Below, piece after piece: positions 18,501-25,599 of a stretch of DNA of 64,000 nt. The notes beneath the pieces are model-generated. The model was given only the letters and a program-made list of their open reading frames with translations, made no database searches and was not told where the DNA came from. Source of the stretch: Solirubrobacter taibaiensis (GTDB lineage Bacteria > Actinomycetota > Thermoleophilia > Solirubrobacterales > Solirubrobacteraceae); NCBI GenBank assembly GCA_027587225.1, contig JAPDDQ010000011.1, positions 62,001 through 126,000 of the forward strand, given 5' to 3'. Made by a program: the position numbers and the translations under genes. Position 1 is the first letter of the stretch; each line of letters opens with the position of its first letter.

Positions 18501-19105
18501 TCCGCCGCGAGCAAGGCCGCCTGGCGGAGGTCGAGGGCGCGGTGCGCAACTTCATCGAGCTCTATCCGGCGATTCCGGCGTGGCGAAGCGCGTTGGCGCT
18601 GCTGCTGATCGAGCTCGGGCGCCCCGACGAGGCGCGCGCGGAGTTCGAAGTGGTGGCCGCGGGCGGGTTCTCTTTCCCCGTGGACGCAAACTGGCTCGTC
18701 GCGATCACGCTGATGGCCGAGGTCTGCGGGGCTCTGGGCGACGCGGCGCGGGCCGCGGAGCTCTACGCGATGCTCGAGCCCTACGCGGGGCGCAACGTCG
18801 TGGTGGGGCGCAACGCGACCTTCAACGGAAGCGCTTCGTGGCTGCTCGGGTTGCTGGCGGTCGCGCAGGGGCGGTACGAACTGGCCGAGTCCCACTACGC
18901 AGCGGCGCAGGAGATGCACGCGGCCATGGGCGCCCGGCCCTTCGAAGCGCGGACGAAGGTCGCGTGGGCGGAGGTGTTGCTCGCGCAGGGCGAGGACGCG
19001 CGGGCCGCGGAGCTGTTGGCCGACGCGATCCTGGTCGCCGACGCGCTGGGCATGGTCGTGCTCGCCGAGCGCGCGCGGCGGTTGGTGCCGGCTCCGGCCG
19101 CCTGA
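15542..19105 (+). CDS. SARP/BTAD-family transcriptional regulator with ATPase and TPR-like C-terminus
   Basis: An 1187-residue large regulator. Order: OmpR-type winged helix (about 1–95, DELIDALWPEGPPAAADSAL is the recognition region), bacterial transcriptional activation domain BTAD (about 100–250, RAFEELRSLLREELGTTPG), then a STAND/AAA-type ATPase with Walker A GDAGIGKT at 314–321 and Walker B VLVFDDLQWADRPTL, and a long helical-repeat C-terminal half. This is the AfsR-like architecture, in which NTP binding by the STAND module gates activation. Such proteins commonly control secondary metabolism, but no biosynthetic cluster lies next to it. Start GTG matches the promoter described just upstream. 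Two palindromic elements follow its stop. Confidence 0.9.
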   Translation: MDEGWDIRLCGPVLVEANGHRLDAGLPGRQGRLLFAYLVLNRSRGCPRDELIDALWPEGPPAAADSALSALLSKLRRALGDGVLTGRGELRLQLTGSVAVDIEASRTAILAAETAMEAGDHALAAVRARDALLTDLQTFLPDAEGGWAAEQRRELDTLRLRGLETLAEAGLRQGGRELGAAEQAARAAIAAAPFRESAHRLLMEVHEAAGNPAEALRAFEELRSLLREELGTTPGQAAMTVFERVLRGEPAPAHRAPAPVVALPVALEPAPWPAPLAAAVDRHSLIGRGVELAFLERCWREASEGQRALVLLAGDAGIGKTRLVAEVAARAYADGAAVLYGRFDEETLSLYQPVVEMLRGWSAGAPLDALRDRLGPRAAELAILLPEFGAPPADHSSTGGGGNVSGAEADAQRFRFFDAVAALLGEIGAEAPVVLVFDDLQWADRPTLQLLRHLVRAPAPRRVLFLGTYRESEVSDRDPLHELIGDLRREGTLRRLELGGLAELEVGELVAELAHTPASEAFVRALAGETEGNPFFIEEVVRHVRDTAGALSEEVTLEQAGVPDGVREVTSRRLRKLTEPTRAVLLVASVIGREFDYDVLATVVSQGDDELVEALEEGVEARVLREIGHVGRYGFTHALVRATLYDSISQLRRARLHGRVGETLVSLRGSDLDPHLAMLAHHFAQAAPVERPDRAIDFALAAARRADRLLAWEEAAQHYRAALKARELSGAVDDHVRGELLLALGASEERAGMESEARESFSAAIRTARGLRDPVLLTRGALGLAGPWSALSRSDPERVALLDEAMTEFSDDDSPLRARLLARTSLELYYAGEPELRLSLSDEAVRIARRVGDPRTLAACLDARHYALWRPENTEERLAVAAELRDVAEETGDPELELQGAAWTIIDLMELGDIDGVDIQIAAVSKLADALHRPIWLWWSGLFRATRALLDGRFDEAERLAQETLAVGQRGQAENALHYYAQCMYSIRREQGRLAEVEGAVRNFIELYPAIPAWRSALALLLIELGRPDEARAEFEVVAAGGFSFPVDANWLVAITLMAEVCGALGDAARAAELYAMLEPYAGRNVVVGRNATFNGSASWLLGLLAVAQGRYELAESHYAAAQEMHAAMGARPFEARTKVAWAEVLLAQGEDARAAELLADAILVADALGMVVLAERARRLVPAPAA

Positions 19106-19155
19106 AAGTCAACACCATCATCGATAGGGGTGGTGAGCCGCGCGGCAAGGTTCGA

Positions 19156-19229
19156 GCTGGGTTTTCGACCGTGGCGGTGGAAAACCCAGCCCGTGCTGGG
19201 TTGAGCCGCCTCAGGCGGCACAACCCAGC
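19156..19229. repeat. Two tandem 35-base imperfect palindromes sharing GCTGGGTT ends
   Basis: Unit 1 (19156–19190): GCTGGGTTTTC pairs with GAAAACCCAGC, a G·G mismatch, then ACCG/CGGT around a TGG triloop. Unit 2 (19195–19229): GCTGGGTTG pairs with CAACCCAGC, an A·A mismatch, then GCCGCC/GGCGGC around a TCA triloop. Both are exactly 35 bases with identical outer 8-bp arms and are separated by CCGT. They lie between the regulator and radA and resemble REP/BIME-type elements; termination of the upstream gene is another possible role. Confidence 0.75.
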
Positions 19230-19275
19230 AAGGAGGCGCCGCGTCGGCAGGGGCGAACTCGTCCGCCCCGGCACC

Positions 19276-19281
19276 TACGTT
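19276..19281 (+). promoter_or_regulatory. −10 hexamer TACGTT, leaderless promoter of radA
   Basis: TACGTT ends six bases before the radA ATG at 19288; no Shine-Dalgarno is present. Confidence 0.6.
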
Positions 19282-19287
19282 CTTCAC

Positions 19288-20640
19288 ATGCCCCGCGCGT
19301 CCACCGTCTTCGTCTGTTCCGCCTGTGCCGCCGAGACGCCGCGCTGGATGGGGCAGTGCCCCGGCTGCAACGAGTGGAACACGCTGACGGAGGAGACGCG
19401 CGGCAAGCCCGTGGCGAACGGGCGCGCCGCGGCGCCGCGCGCGGCCGCGGGGCGGCCCACGCGGCTCGCGGAGGTCGCGGCGGAGAAGCACGCGCGGCTG
19501 CTCACCGGCATCGGCGAGCTGGACCGCGTGCTGGGTGGCGGGCTCGTGCCCGGCTCGCTCGTGCTGCTCGGCGGTTCGCCCGGCATCGGCAAGTCGACGC
19601 TCACGAACATGGCGCTCGGGAACCTCGAGGGGGCGGGGCGCAAGACGCTGTATGTCTCCGGGGAGGAGTCCGCGGCGCAGATCCGGCTCAGGGCCGAGCG
19701 GCTCGCCGGCGCGGCGCTGCAGGTGCCCGTGCTGGCCGAGACCGACCTGGACACGGTGCTCGCCACGATGGAGGCCGAGGCTCCGGACGTGTGCGTGATC
19801 GACTCGGTGCAGACGCTGCACGCCGCCGACCTGTCCGGCGCGGCGGGTTCGGTCGGGCAGGTGCGCGAGGTGGCGGACCGGATCACGCGCGTGGCCAAGT
19901 CACGCAGCATCGCCGTGCTGCTGGTCGGGCACGTCACGAAGGAGGGCGCGCTGGCCGGGCCGCGCGTGCTCGAGCACCTCGTGGACTGCGTGCTCCAGTT
20001 CGAGGGCGAGCGGGAGCGCACCTACCGGACGATCCGGGCGCTCAAGAACCGGTTCGGCTCCACGAACGACGTCGGCGTGTTCGAGATGCACTCCGGCGGC
20101 CTGGTGGAGGTCCAGGACGCCTCGGCGCGCTTCGTGGGCGAGGCCACGCGGGCGCCCGGGTCGGTCGTGCTGGCGGCGATGGAGGGCTCACGGCCGCTGC
20201 TGGTGGAGGTGCAGGCGCTCGTGTCGCCGTCGGAGCTCGTCCCACCCCGTCGCGTGGTCAACGGCATCGACCGCAATCGGCTCGCGCTGGTGCTGGCGGT
20301 GCTCGGCCGGCACGCCGGGATCGGGGTCGGGTCCTCGGATGTCTTCGTCAACGTCGCGGGCGGCGTGAGAATTGACGAACCAGGTGCAGATCTCGCCGTC
20401 GCACTGGCCGTGGCGAGCGCCGTTCGGGGTGTGACCATGGGGGAAAGCACGCCGATCGCCTGCTTCGGAGAAGTCGGACTGACGGGCGAGCTGCGCTCCG
20501 TCGGGCACGAGGACCGGCGGCTCGCCGAGGCGGAGAAGTTCGGGCTCCGTCCCGTTCTGGCGCCCGGTGCGCAGACCCCCACCTTGCGGGCTGCCGTGCG
20601 CGCCGCGCTCGGTACACCGGCAAACCGCGTAGCAGCATAA
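19288..20640 (+). CDS. radA: DNA repair protein RadA
   Basis: RadA (Sms) is a RecA-like branch-migration ATPase that processes recombination intermediates. Features in order: C4 zinc finger CSAC…CPGC near residue 10–27, RecA core with Walker A GGSPGIGKST at 95–104, the RadA-specific KNRFGSTNDVGVF motif, and a C-terminal Lon-protease-like domain (VFVNVAGGVRIDEPGADLAV), which is a scaffold rather than a protease. Length 450 is normal. It precedes disA, the usual actinobacterial and firmicute partner; DisA activity is known to be modulated by RadA in Bacillus. Confidence 0.96.
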   Translation: MPRASTVFVCSACAAETPRWMGQCPGCNEWNTLTEETRGKPVANGRAAAPRAAAGRPTRLAEVAAEKHARLLTGIGELDRVLGGGLVPGSLVLLGGSPGIGKSTLTNMALGNLEGAGRKTLYVSGEESAAQIRLRAERLAGAALQVPVLAETDLDTVLATMEAEAPDVCVIDSVQTLHAADLSGAAGSVGQVREVADRITRVAKSRSIAVLLVGHVTKEGALAGPRVLEHLVDCVLQFEGERERTYRTIRALKNRFGSTNDVGVFEMHSGGLVEVQDASARFVGEATRAPGSVVLAAMEGSRPLLVEVQALVSPSELVPPRRVVNGIDRNRLALVLAVLGRHAGIGVGSSDVFVNVAGGVRIDEPGADLAVALAVASAVRGVTMGESTPIACFGEVGLTGELRSVGHEDRRLAEAEKFGLRPVLAPGAQTPTLRAAVRAALGTPANRVAA

Positions 20641-20713
20641 AGCGCGTTCGTCAAGCCCCGTTTTTGGCTCTAGCCCGGGGAATTATGGGGCTAAATAGCG
20701 CTTAAGTAGCTGC

Positions 20714-20719
20714 TAGAAT
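20714..20719 (+). promoter_or_regulatory. −10 hexamer TAGAAT, leaderless promoter of disA
   Basis: TAGAAT ends six bases before the GTG at 20726. The 85-base gap after radA is unusually AT-rich for this genome, as expected for a promoter. AGCCCC (20654–20659) and GGGGCT (20687–20692) could pair as a radA terminator. Confidence 0.6.
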
Positions 20720-20725
20720 TACATC

Positions 20726-21841
20726 GTGATGCAGCCGCGATCAGGGGAAGAGCTCAATGAGCTCGAAGCGCGGCAGGAGCCCCGGTTGGTGAAGGCCCTC
20801 GAGATGGTCGCACCCGGGACCGCGGTACGGGAAGGCATCGACAACATCGTCCACGCGCGTACCGGCGGACTGATCGTCATCGGCGATCCTGATGAGCTGG
20901 CGTTCTTGTTCTCAGGCGGTATCCGGCTGGATATCGACTACACGCCGGCGCTCGTCTACCAACTCGCGAAGATGGACGGCGCGATCGCGCTGAACGCCAA
21001 CGCGACGAAGATCGCCTGGTGCAACGTGCAGCTGATGCCCGACCCGACGATTCTCACGTCGGAGACCGGCACCCGCCACCGCACCGCCGAGCGCATCTCC
21101 AAGCAGACGGACGCCCTGGTCATCGCCGTCTCGCAGCGTCGCGACGTCGTCTCGCTCTACGTGGACGGCGCGAAGTACATCCTCGAGGAGATCCCGGCGG
21201 TGCTCGCCAAGGCCAACCAGGCCCTGGCCACGCTGGACAAGTACCGCTCCCGCCTGGATCAGGTCTCCACGCGCCTCACGGCGCTGGAGTTCGAGGGCGG
21301 CGTCACGTTGCACGACGTCCTCACGGTCCTCCAGCGCGCTGAGCTCGTCACGCGCATGGCCGTGGAGATCGAGCGCTACATCGTGGAGCTCGGCACCGAG
21401 GGCCGGCTCATCGAGATGCAGCTCGAGGAGACGATGGTCGGCGTCGCGGGCGACAAGGCCGCGCTGCTGCACGACTATCTGGCCGACCCGGTCGAGGACG
21501 CCTTCGCGATGGCGCTCGACGGCATCTCGCGCCTCCCGCATCAGGACTTGCTGGACTTCGGTCGCCTCGCCGAGCTGCTCGGCTACGACCGCAAGGTCAA
21601 CACGCTGGACTATCCCGTCTCCCCCCGCGGATACCGCATCCTCGGCCGCATCCCAAGGCTGCCGAAGCTGGTGGTGCAGAACATCGTTCGCGAGTTCCGC
21701 GGGCTAGACGAGATTCTCGCCGCCACCGACCCCGAGCTGGAGTCGGTGGAGGGCGTAGGAGAAATCCGGGCGAAGGACATCCGCGAGGGTCTTCGCCGTC
21801 TACAGGAGATCAACCTCGTGGACCGCTACTTGCAAACCTGA
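20726..21841 (+). CDS. disA: DNA integrity scanning diadenylate cyclase DisA
   Basis: DisA makes c-di-AMP from two ATP and stops when it meets branched DNA. The 371-residue protein has the N-terminal DAC domain with the catalytic DGA at 84–86 and RHR at 117–119, a central helical spine (about 150–300), and a C-terminal HhH DNA-binding domain (LAATDPELESVEGVGEIRAK). All catalytic residues are present and length is typical. The GTG start follows the −10 hexamer by six bases; an ATG is the second codon. Its TGA lies 51 bases before the carD start. Confidence 0.97.
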   Translation: MMQPRSGEELNELEARQEPRLVKALEMVAPGTAVREGIDNIVHARTGGLIVIGDPDELAFLFSGGIRLDIDYTPALVYQLAKMDGAIALNANATKIAWCNVQLMPDPTILTSETGTRHRTAERISKQTDALVIAVSQRRDVVSLYVDGAKYILEEIPAVLAKANQALATLDKYRSRLDQVSTRLTALEFEGGVTLHDVLTVLQRAELVTRMAVEIERYIVELGTEGRLIEMQLEETMVGVAGDKAALLHDYLADPVEDAFAMALDGISRLPHQDLLDFGRLAELLGYDRKVNTLDYPVSPRGYRILGRIPRLPKLVVQNIVREFRGLDEILAATDPELESVEGVGEIRAKDIREGLRRLQEINLVDRYLQT

Positions 21842-21878
21842 ACCCACGCTGAACGGTCCGGCACGCGGACCCGGCTTG

Positions 21879-21886
21879 AAGGAGGA
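21879..21886 (+). promoter_or_regulatory. Strong Shine-Dalgarno AAGGAGGA deciding the carD start
   Basis: A full anti-16S match ends six bases before ATT at 21893. From the disA stop to codon 28 of carD there is no in-frame ATG, GTG, TTG or CTG, so this site points to ATT as the start codon. Confidence 0.75.
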
Positions 21887-21892
21887 ACCCCC

Positions 21893-22474
21893 ATTCCCGA
21901 CACGGCTATTGAGCTCGAAGATCTCGACATCGAGCGTGTAATCGTCAACATCGAGTTCGAGATCGGCGACAACGTGGTCTACCCGCATCATGGGGCCGGC
22001 CAGGTGGTCAAGAAGGAAGAGAAGAACATCCTCGGCGAGGTGCGCGAGTACCTCACGATCAAGATTCTTCACAACGACATGACGGTCATGGTTCCGTGTG
22101 CGAACGCCGGCAAGGCGGGCCTGCGCCGGGTGATCGACGAGGAGACCGTCAAGGCGGTCCTCGGCGTTCTTGCCGCCGACGTGTCGGAGATGCCGAAGAA
22201 CTGGAACCGGCGCTTCAAGCACAACCGGGACAAGATCAAGACCGGCGACATCTACGAGCTGGCCGAGGTCGTGCGCAACCTCGCCGTCCGTGAACAGGAC
22301 AAGGGCCTGTCGACGGGCGAGAAGCAGATGTACACCCGCGCCAAGAAGATCCTGGCGTCGGAGATGATGTACGCGCTCGAGAAGTCCGAGGACGAGGCTG
22401 AGGCCTACCTCGACGAGATCCTCCTCCGCACCGCTGACGAGCTCGCCGCCGCGTCCGCAGCGTCCGCTGAGTAG
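21893..22474 (+). CDS. carD: RNA polymerase-binding transcription factor CarD, ATT start
   Basis: CarD stabilises open complexes, notably at rRNA promoters, by contacting RNA polymerase beta and the upstream edge of the bubble. The TUDOR-like RNAP-interaction domain begins at FEIGDNVVYPHHGAGQVV, and the C-terminal helical domain has NWNRRFKHNRDKIKTGD, VVRNLAVREQDKGLSTGEK and MYTRAKKILASEM, close to the mycobacterial protein. The only in-frame canonical start (GTG 21974) would begin inside VVYPHH and destroy the domain. ATT 21893 with a perfect Shine-Dalgarno gives 193 residues, with a 20-residue acidic N-terminal extension (DTAIELEDLDIERVIVNIE) absent from mycobacterial CarD. An ATC closer to the domain is the alternative. 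Confidence 0.93.
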   Translation: MPDTAIELEDLDIERVIVNIEFEIGDNVVYPHHGAGQVVKKEEKNILGEVREYLTIKILHNDMTVMVPCANAGKAGLRRVIDEETVKAVLGVLAADVSEMPKNWNRRFKHNRDKIKTGDIYELAEVVRNLAVREQDKGLSTGEKQMYTRAKKILASEMMYALEKSEDEAEAYLDEILLRTADELAAASAASAE

Positions 22475-23114
22475 CAGGTCAATCGCGCTTCTGGTGGCCG
22501 CGGGCTCTGGCTCGCGGCTCGGAGCGTCCGTTCCGAAGGCGTTCGTGCCGGTCGCCGGCCGGCCGATGATCGAGTGGTCCGTGGACGCGCTGCGCGCGGC
22601 CGGGATCGAGGAGATCATCGTCGCGCTGCCCGAAGGGACGCAGGCGCCGGCGGGATGCGTCGGCGTCCGCGGCGGGGCCACGCGCTCCGAGTCCGTGCGG
22701 GCCGCGTTGAACGCCGGCGGGCCCGGCCATGTCGTCGTGCACGACGCGGCGCGGCCGCTCGTGGAACCGTCGCTGTTCACGCGCGTCGTCGAGGCGCTGG
22801 CCGAGGCGGACTGCGCGATCGCCGCCGCGCGCGTGACCGACACGATCAAGGAAGCCGAGGGCGACGTCGTGGTCGCCACGCACGACCGCTCCCGGCTGTG
22901 GGCGGTGCAGACCCCGCAGGCCTTCCGGCGCGAGGCGCTCGAGGCGGCACTGAACGTGGACGTCTCGGTGCTGGCGCAAGCCACGGACGACGCGTCGCTT
23001 GTGGAGCGGGCCGGTGGGACGGTCCGCGTCGTGGAGTCTTCACCCGCGAACTTCAAGGTCACGACACCGCACGATCTGCGCGTGGCCGAGCTCTTGCTGG
23101 CCGAACGGACGTAG
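22467..23114 (+). CDS. ispD: 2-C-methyl-D-erythritol 4-phosphate cytidylyltransferase
   Basis: IspD attaches CMP to methylerythritol phosphate in the MEP isoprenoid pathway. The nucleotide loop SIALLVAAGSGSRLG, KAFVPVAGRPMIEWS, the VVVHDAARPLVEPSLF Mg site and WAVQTPQAFRREAL are clear. The only canonical in-frame start, GTG 22494, begins within the first strand and would delete SIALLV; CTG 22467, overlapping the carD stop, restores it and is proposed here. The start is therefore uncertain. About 210 residues, slightly short of E. coli IspD. It sits one gene block before ispF, as usual. Confidence 0.92.
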   Translation: MSSRSIALLVAAGSGSRLGASVPKAFVPVAGRPMIEWSVDALRAAGIEEIIVALPEGTQAPAGCVGVRGGATRSESVRAALNAGGPGHVVVHDAARPLVEPSLFTRVVEALAEADCAIAAARVTDTIKEAEGDVVVATHDRSRLWAVQTPQAFRREALEAALNVDVSVLAQATDDASLVERAGGTVRVVESSPANFKVTTPHDLRVAELLLAERT

Positions 23115-23147
23115 CGGTCCGGCGCGCGGCGTGGGACGCTCGCGCGC

Positions 23148-23810
23148 ATGCTGGCCTACCTGCGTCGCCACCACATCGGGCTGCTCGCCCTCTTCATCGC
23201 GCTCGGCGGCACGTCCTACGCCGCGACGTTGCCGCGCAACAGCGTCGGGTCGACGCAGCTCAAGGCCAAGGCCGTGACCGAGGCCAAGCTGGCGCCGACG
23301 GTCAAGACCAAGCTCAACAAGACCGTGCTCGGCTCACCCGGCGCGGTGGGGCCGGCCGGGCCGCAAGGACCCGCGGGCGCGCCAGGCGCGGCGGGTACGC
23401 CGGGCGAACCGGGCGCACCCGGCCTGACGTCCGCCGGCGTCGGTGGAACCAACATGGCGGCCCTGGCGACCAGCACGTCCAACGTCCTTTCGCCCGCGAG
23501 CGTCACGCTCGACCGGCCGGGGAAGGTGCTGGTGTTCGTCACGGGCACGTTCACCCTCACCTGCGGCGGATCGACCGACTGCTCGCGCAAGTTCAGCGCG
23601 ACCGTCGGCGGCCGGCAGGTCCCGGGTCTGGTCGAGGTCATCGAGGGCGACGCGGCGCAGTTCGTGAGCAAGGACCTGAGCCTGGCGGGGATCATCACCG
23701 ACGTGCCCGCCGGCACCCACGCGGCGCAGATCCGCTTCGGCGAGAGCACGGGCGTCACGGGCTTCTCCTACGGGTCCGACACGCGCATCACCGCCATCGC
23801 CATCGGGTGA
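23148..23810 (+). CDS. Secreted collagen-like protein with 'LxxLGGTSxAA' leader
   Basis: A 220-residue exported protein. The N-terminal LLALFIALGGTSYAATLPRN is the same leader type as the protein at 13434–14072. It is followed by a Lys-rich segment (STQLKAKAVTEAKLAP), eight to ten Gly-x-y triplets (GPAGPQGPAGAPGAAGTPGE) and a C-terminal beta-rich domain with two Cys (TCGGSTDCS). This is a family common in Solirubrobacterales-like genomes in which a collagen-like stalk displays a C-terminal domain. No sortase signal is seen. It interrupts the ispD–ispF block. Confidence 0.85.
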   Translation: MLAYLRRHHIGLLALFIALGGTSYAATLPRNSVGSTQLKAKAVTEAKLAPTVKTKLNKTVLGSPGAVGPAGPQGPAGAPGAAGTPGEPGAPGLTSAGVGGTNMAALATSTSNVLSPASVTLDRPGKVLVFVTGTFTLTCGGSTDCSRKFSATVGGRQVPGLVEVIEGDAAQFVSKDLSLAGIITDVPAGTHAAQIRFGESTGVTGFSYGSDTRITAIAIG

Positions 23811-23841
23811 TCGACGGCGCGTGCGATCCTGATTCGCACGA

Positions 23842-24672
23842 ATGCTGACCGACTACCACGTGCATCTGCGGCCGGATGGCGATGACACCCCGGCCTCCCG
23901 ATACTTCACCTCTGCCAACGCCGAGCACTACCGCGAGGTTGCCGCCTCGCGCGGAGTCCAGGAACTCGGCGTAGCCGAGCACGTCCATCGCTTCACCGCC
24001 GCGCTCGACGTCTGGCAGCACCCGTTCTGGCGCCAGAGCGCCGTCGACGACCTGGATCGCTACGTCGAGTTCGTCCGCGAGGAGACCGACCTCAAGCTGG
24101 GCCTCGAGGCCGACTACATCCGTGGACGCGACGGCAAGATGGGCGCGCTGCTCGAGAAGCACGACTGGGACTACGTCGTGGGCTCCGTGCACTTCCTCGG
24201 CGATCACGCCGTCGACTTCGACGACGAGACCGACATCTGGCGCTACGAGATGACGCCCGAGCGTGTGTGGACGCGCTACTTCGAGGCGCTGGCCGAGTCG
24301 GCGACGTGTGGCCTGTTCGACATCATCTCCCACCCCGACCTGGTCAAGATCTGGGGCAAGGGCCGCCCGGCGCCCGAGAAGGACCTGCGCTACTTCTACG
24401 AGCCGGCCGTCGAGGCGATGCTCGAGGGCGGCGTCGCGATGGAGGTCTCCACCGCCGGGCTGCGCAAGCCGGTCGGCGAGATCTACCCGTCGCGGTCGTT
24501 CCTGGAGATGGCGGTCGACGCCGGGATCCCGATCGCGCTGTCCAGCGACGCGCACGTCCCGGAGCAGCTCGCGTTCCGTTACGAGGACGCCGTCAAGCTG
24601 CTCGAAGAGGTCGGTGTCAAGGAGCTCGCCGTCTTCGAGAAGCGTCAGCGCCGCCTGGAGCCGATCGGGTGA
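23842..24672 (+). CDS. PHP-domain phosphatase, histidinol-phosphatase type
   Basis: A 276-residue metal-dependent hydrolase of the PHP family. Metal-ligand motifs are present: DYHVHLRPDG (HxH), GVAEHVHRF, GLEADYI, VVGSVHFLGD, DIISHPDLVKIWG and SSDAHVPEQLA. The pattern best fits HisK-type histidinol-phosphatases of histidine synthesis, but PHP proteins also dephosphorylate other substrates and no other his gene is in the window. Its TGA overlaps the GTG of ispF, so it is co-translated with it. Confidence 0.85.
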   Translation: MLTDYHVHLRPDGDDTPASRYFTSANAEHYREVAASRGVQELGVAEHVHRFTAALDVWQHPFWRQSAVDDLDRYVEFVREETDLKLGLEADYIRGRDGKMGALLEKHDWDYVVGSVHFLGDHAVDFDDETDIWRYEMTPERVWTRYFEALAESATCGLFDIISHPDLVKIWGKGRPAPEKDLRYFYEPAVEAMLEGGVAMEVSTAGLRKPVGEIYPSRSFLEMAVDAGIPIALSSDAHVPEQLAFRYEDAVKLLEEVGVKELAVFEKRQRRLEPIG

Positions 24673-25133
24673 GAAGCGGGCTCGGGATCGACTCGCATCG
24701 CTTCGCCTCAGGGCGACGGCTCGTGCTCGGCGGGGTGGAGATCCCGCACGACCGCGGGCTGGACGGGCACTCCGACGCGGACGTGCTCGCCCACGCGATC
24801 ACCGACGCGATCCTGGGCGCGGCAGCCATGGGTGACATCGGCCAGCACTTTCCGGACACGGACTCCGCGTTCAAGGACGCGGACTCGATCGGGCTCCTGC
24901 GGGAGGCGGTCGCGCGTGTGCAGGCCGAGGGCTGGCGCGTCGAGTTCGTGGACGCGACCGTGATGCTCGAGCGGCCGAAGCTCGCCCCGCACCGGGCGGC
25001 GATCATGGCGGTCCTGAGCGAGGCGGTCGGGGCCGATGTGCACGTGAAGGCCACCACGGGCGAGCGGATGGGGTTCGTCGGGCGCGAGGAGGGCGTGGCG
25101 GCGATGGCCGTCGCGACGCTGGACCGTGCCTGA
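24669..25133 (+). CDS. ispF: 2-C-methyl-D-erythritol 2,4-cyclodiphosphate synthase
   Basis: IspF cyclises CDP-methylerythritol phosphate, with release of CMP, in the MEP pathway. Signatures: GLGIDSHRFASGR (Zn-ligand DxH), LDGHSDADVLAHAITDAILG, GDIGQHFPDTD and KATTGERMGFVGREEGVAA. At 154 residues it has the standard length. The GTG start overlaps the PHP gene stop. IspD and IspF are separate here, not fused as in some proteobacteria. Its last eight bases overlap the next gene. Confidence 0.96.
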   Translation: MRSGLGIDSHRFASGRRLVLGGVEIPHDRGLDGHSDADVLAHAITDAILGAAAMGDIGQHFPDTDSAFKDADSIGLLREAVARVQAEGWRVEFVDATVMLERPKLAPHRAAIMAVLSEAVGADVHVKATTGERMGFVGREEGVAAMAVATLDRA

Positions 25134-25599
25134 GCTCTACGTCGCCCTGCTGCACCTGCCCGGCTCGTTCGTCTACGCGGCGACTCGGGCTGAAAGCGTC
25201 GCCGCGGCCGTGGCGGCGTTCGGCGACGAGGTGATCGGCATCGAGTGGCTGCAGACGTTCGACTCCCTGCCGCCGGACGGGCAGTCCAACGAGGCGGTCC
25301 AGGCCGTGCTCGCCGGGTTGCTCGACGCGGACGTCGCGTTCGTCGAGGGCCACGACGAGGACGAGGCCGGCGACCCCGCCGAGGTGCTCAAAGCGCACGT
25401 GGACCACTGGGTCGACGAGGCGGCGGAGCGCTTCGGCGAGTTCTCGATCGGCGCCTACGGGTTCGCGGTCGAGCTGCGGATCGACGACGAGGTCGAGCTC
25501 GGGTGGGCGTACGGCGGCGCGATGTCGCCGGGCGCCGCGGAGCTGTTCGGGCGCGCGGCGGAACAGGCCCGAGGTGGAGTGGACCGCGGCGACGGTTGA
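25126..25599 (+). CDS. Hypothetical protein at the head of the SWIM–MoxR–VWA operon
   Basis: A 157-residue acidic cytosolic protein without recognised domain. It starts LYVALLHLPGSFVYAATRAE and ends with a segment rich in Gly and Ala. It overlaps ispF upstream by eight bases and the SWIM gene downstream by 26, so it is tied translationally to both. No signal peptide, membrane segment or metal motif is seen. It may be a small partner of the following proteins, but the position alone suggests this. Confidence 0.7.
   Translation: MPELYVALLHLPGSFVYAATRAESVAAAVAAFGDEVIGIEWLQTFDSLPPDGQSNEAVQAVLAGLLDADVAFVEGHDEDEAGDPAEVLKAHVDHWVDEAAERFGEFSIGAYGFAVELRIDDEVELGWAYGGAMSPGAAELFGRAAEQARGGVDRGDG

Noticed and set aside
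19106..19155. Gene in the gap between the SARP regulator and radA
   Set aside because: Only the palindromic element and a promoter fit here; open frames crossing it are reverse shadows.
21974..21976. GTG as the carD start
   Set aside because: It lies within VVYPHH and would delete the start of the conserved RNAP-binding domain.
22494..22496. GTG as the true ispD start
   Set aside because: It would remove the first beta strand (SIALLV) of the conserved CTP-binding loop.
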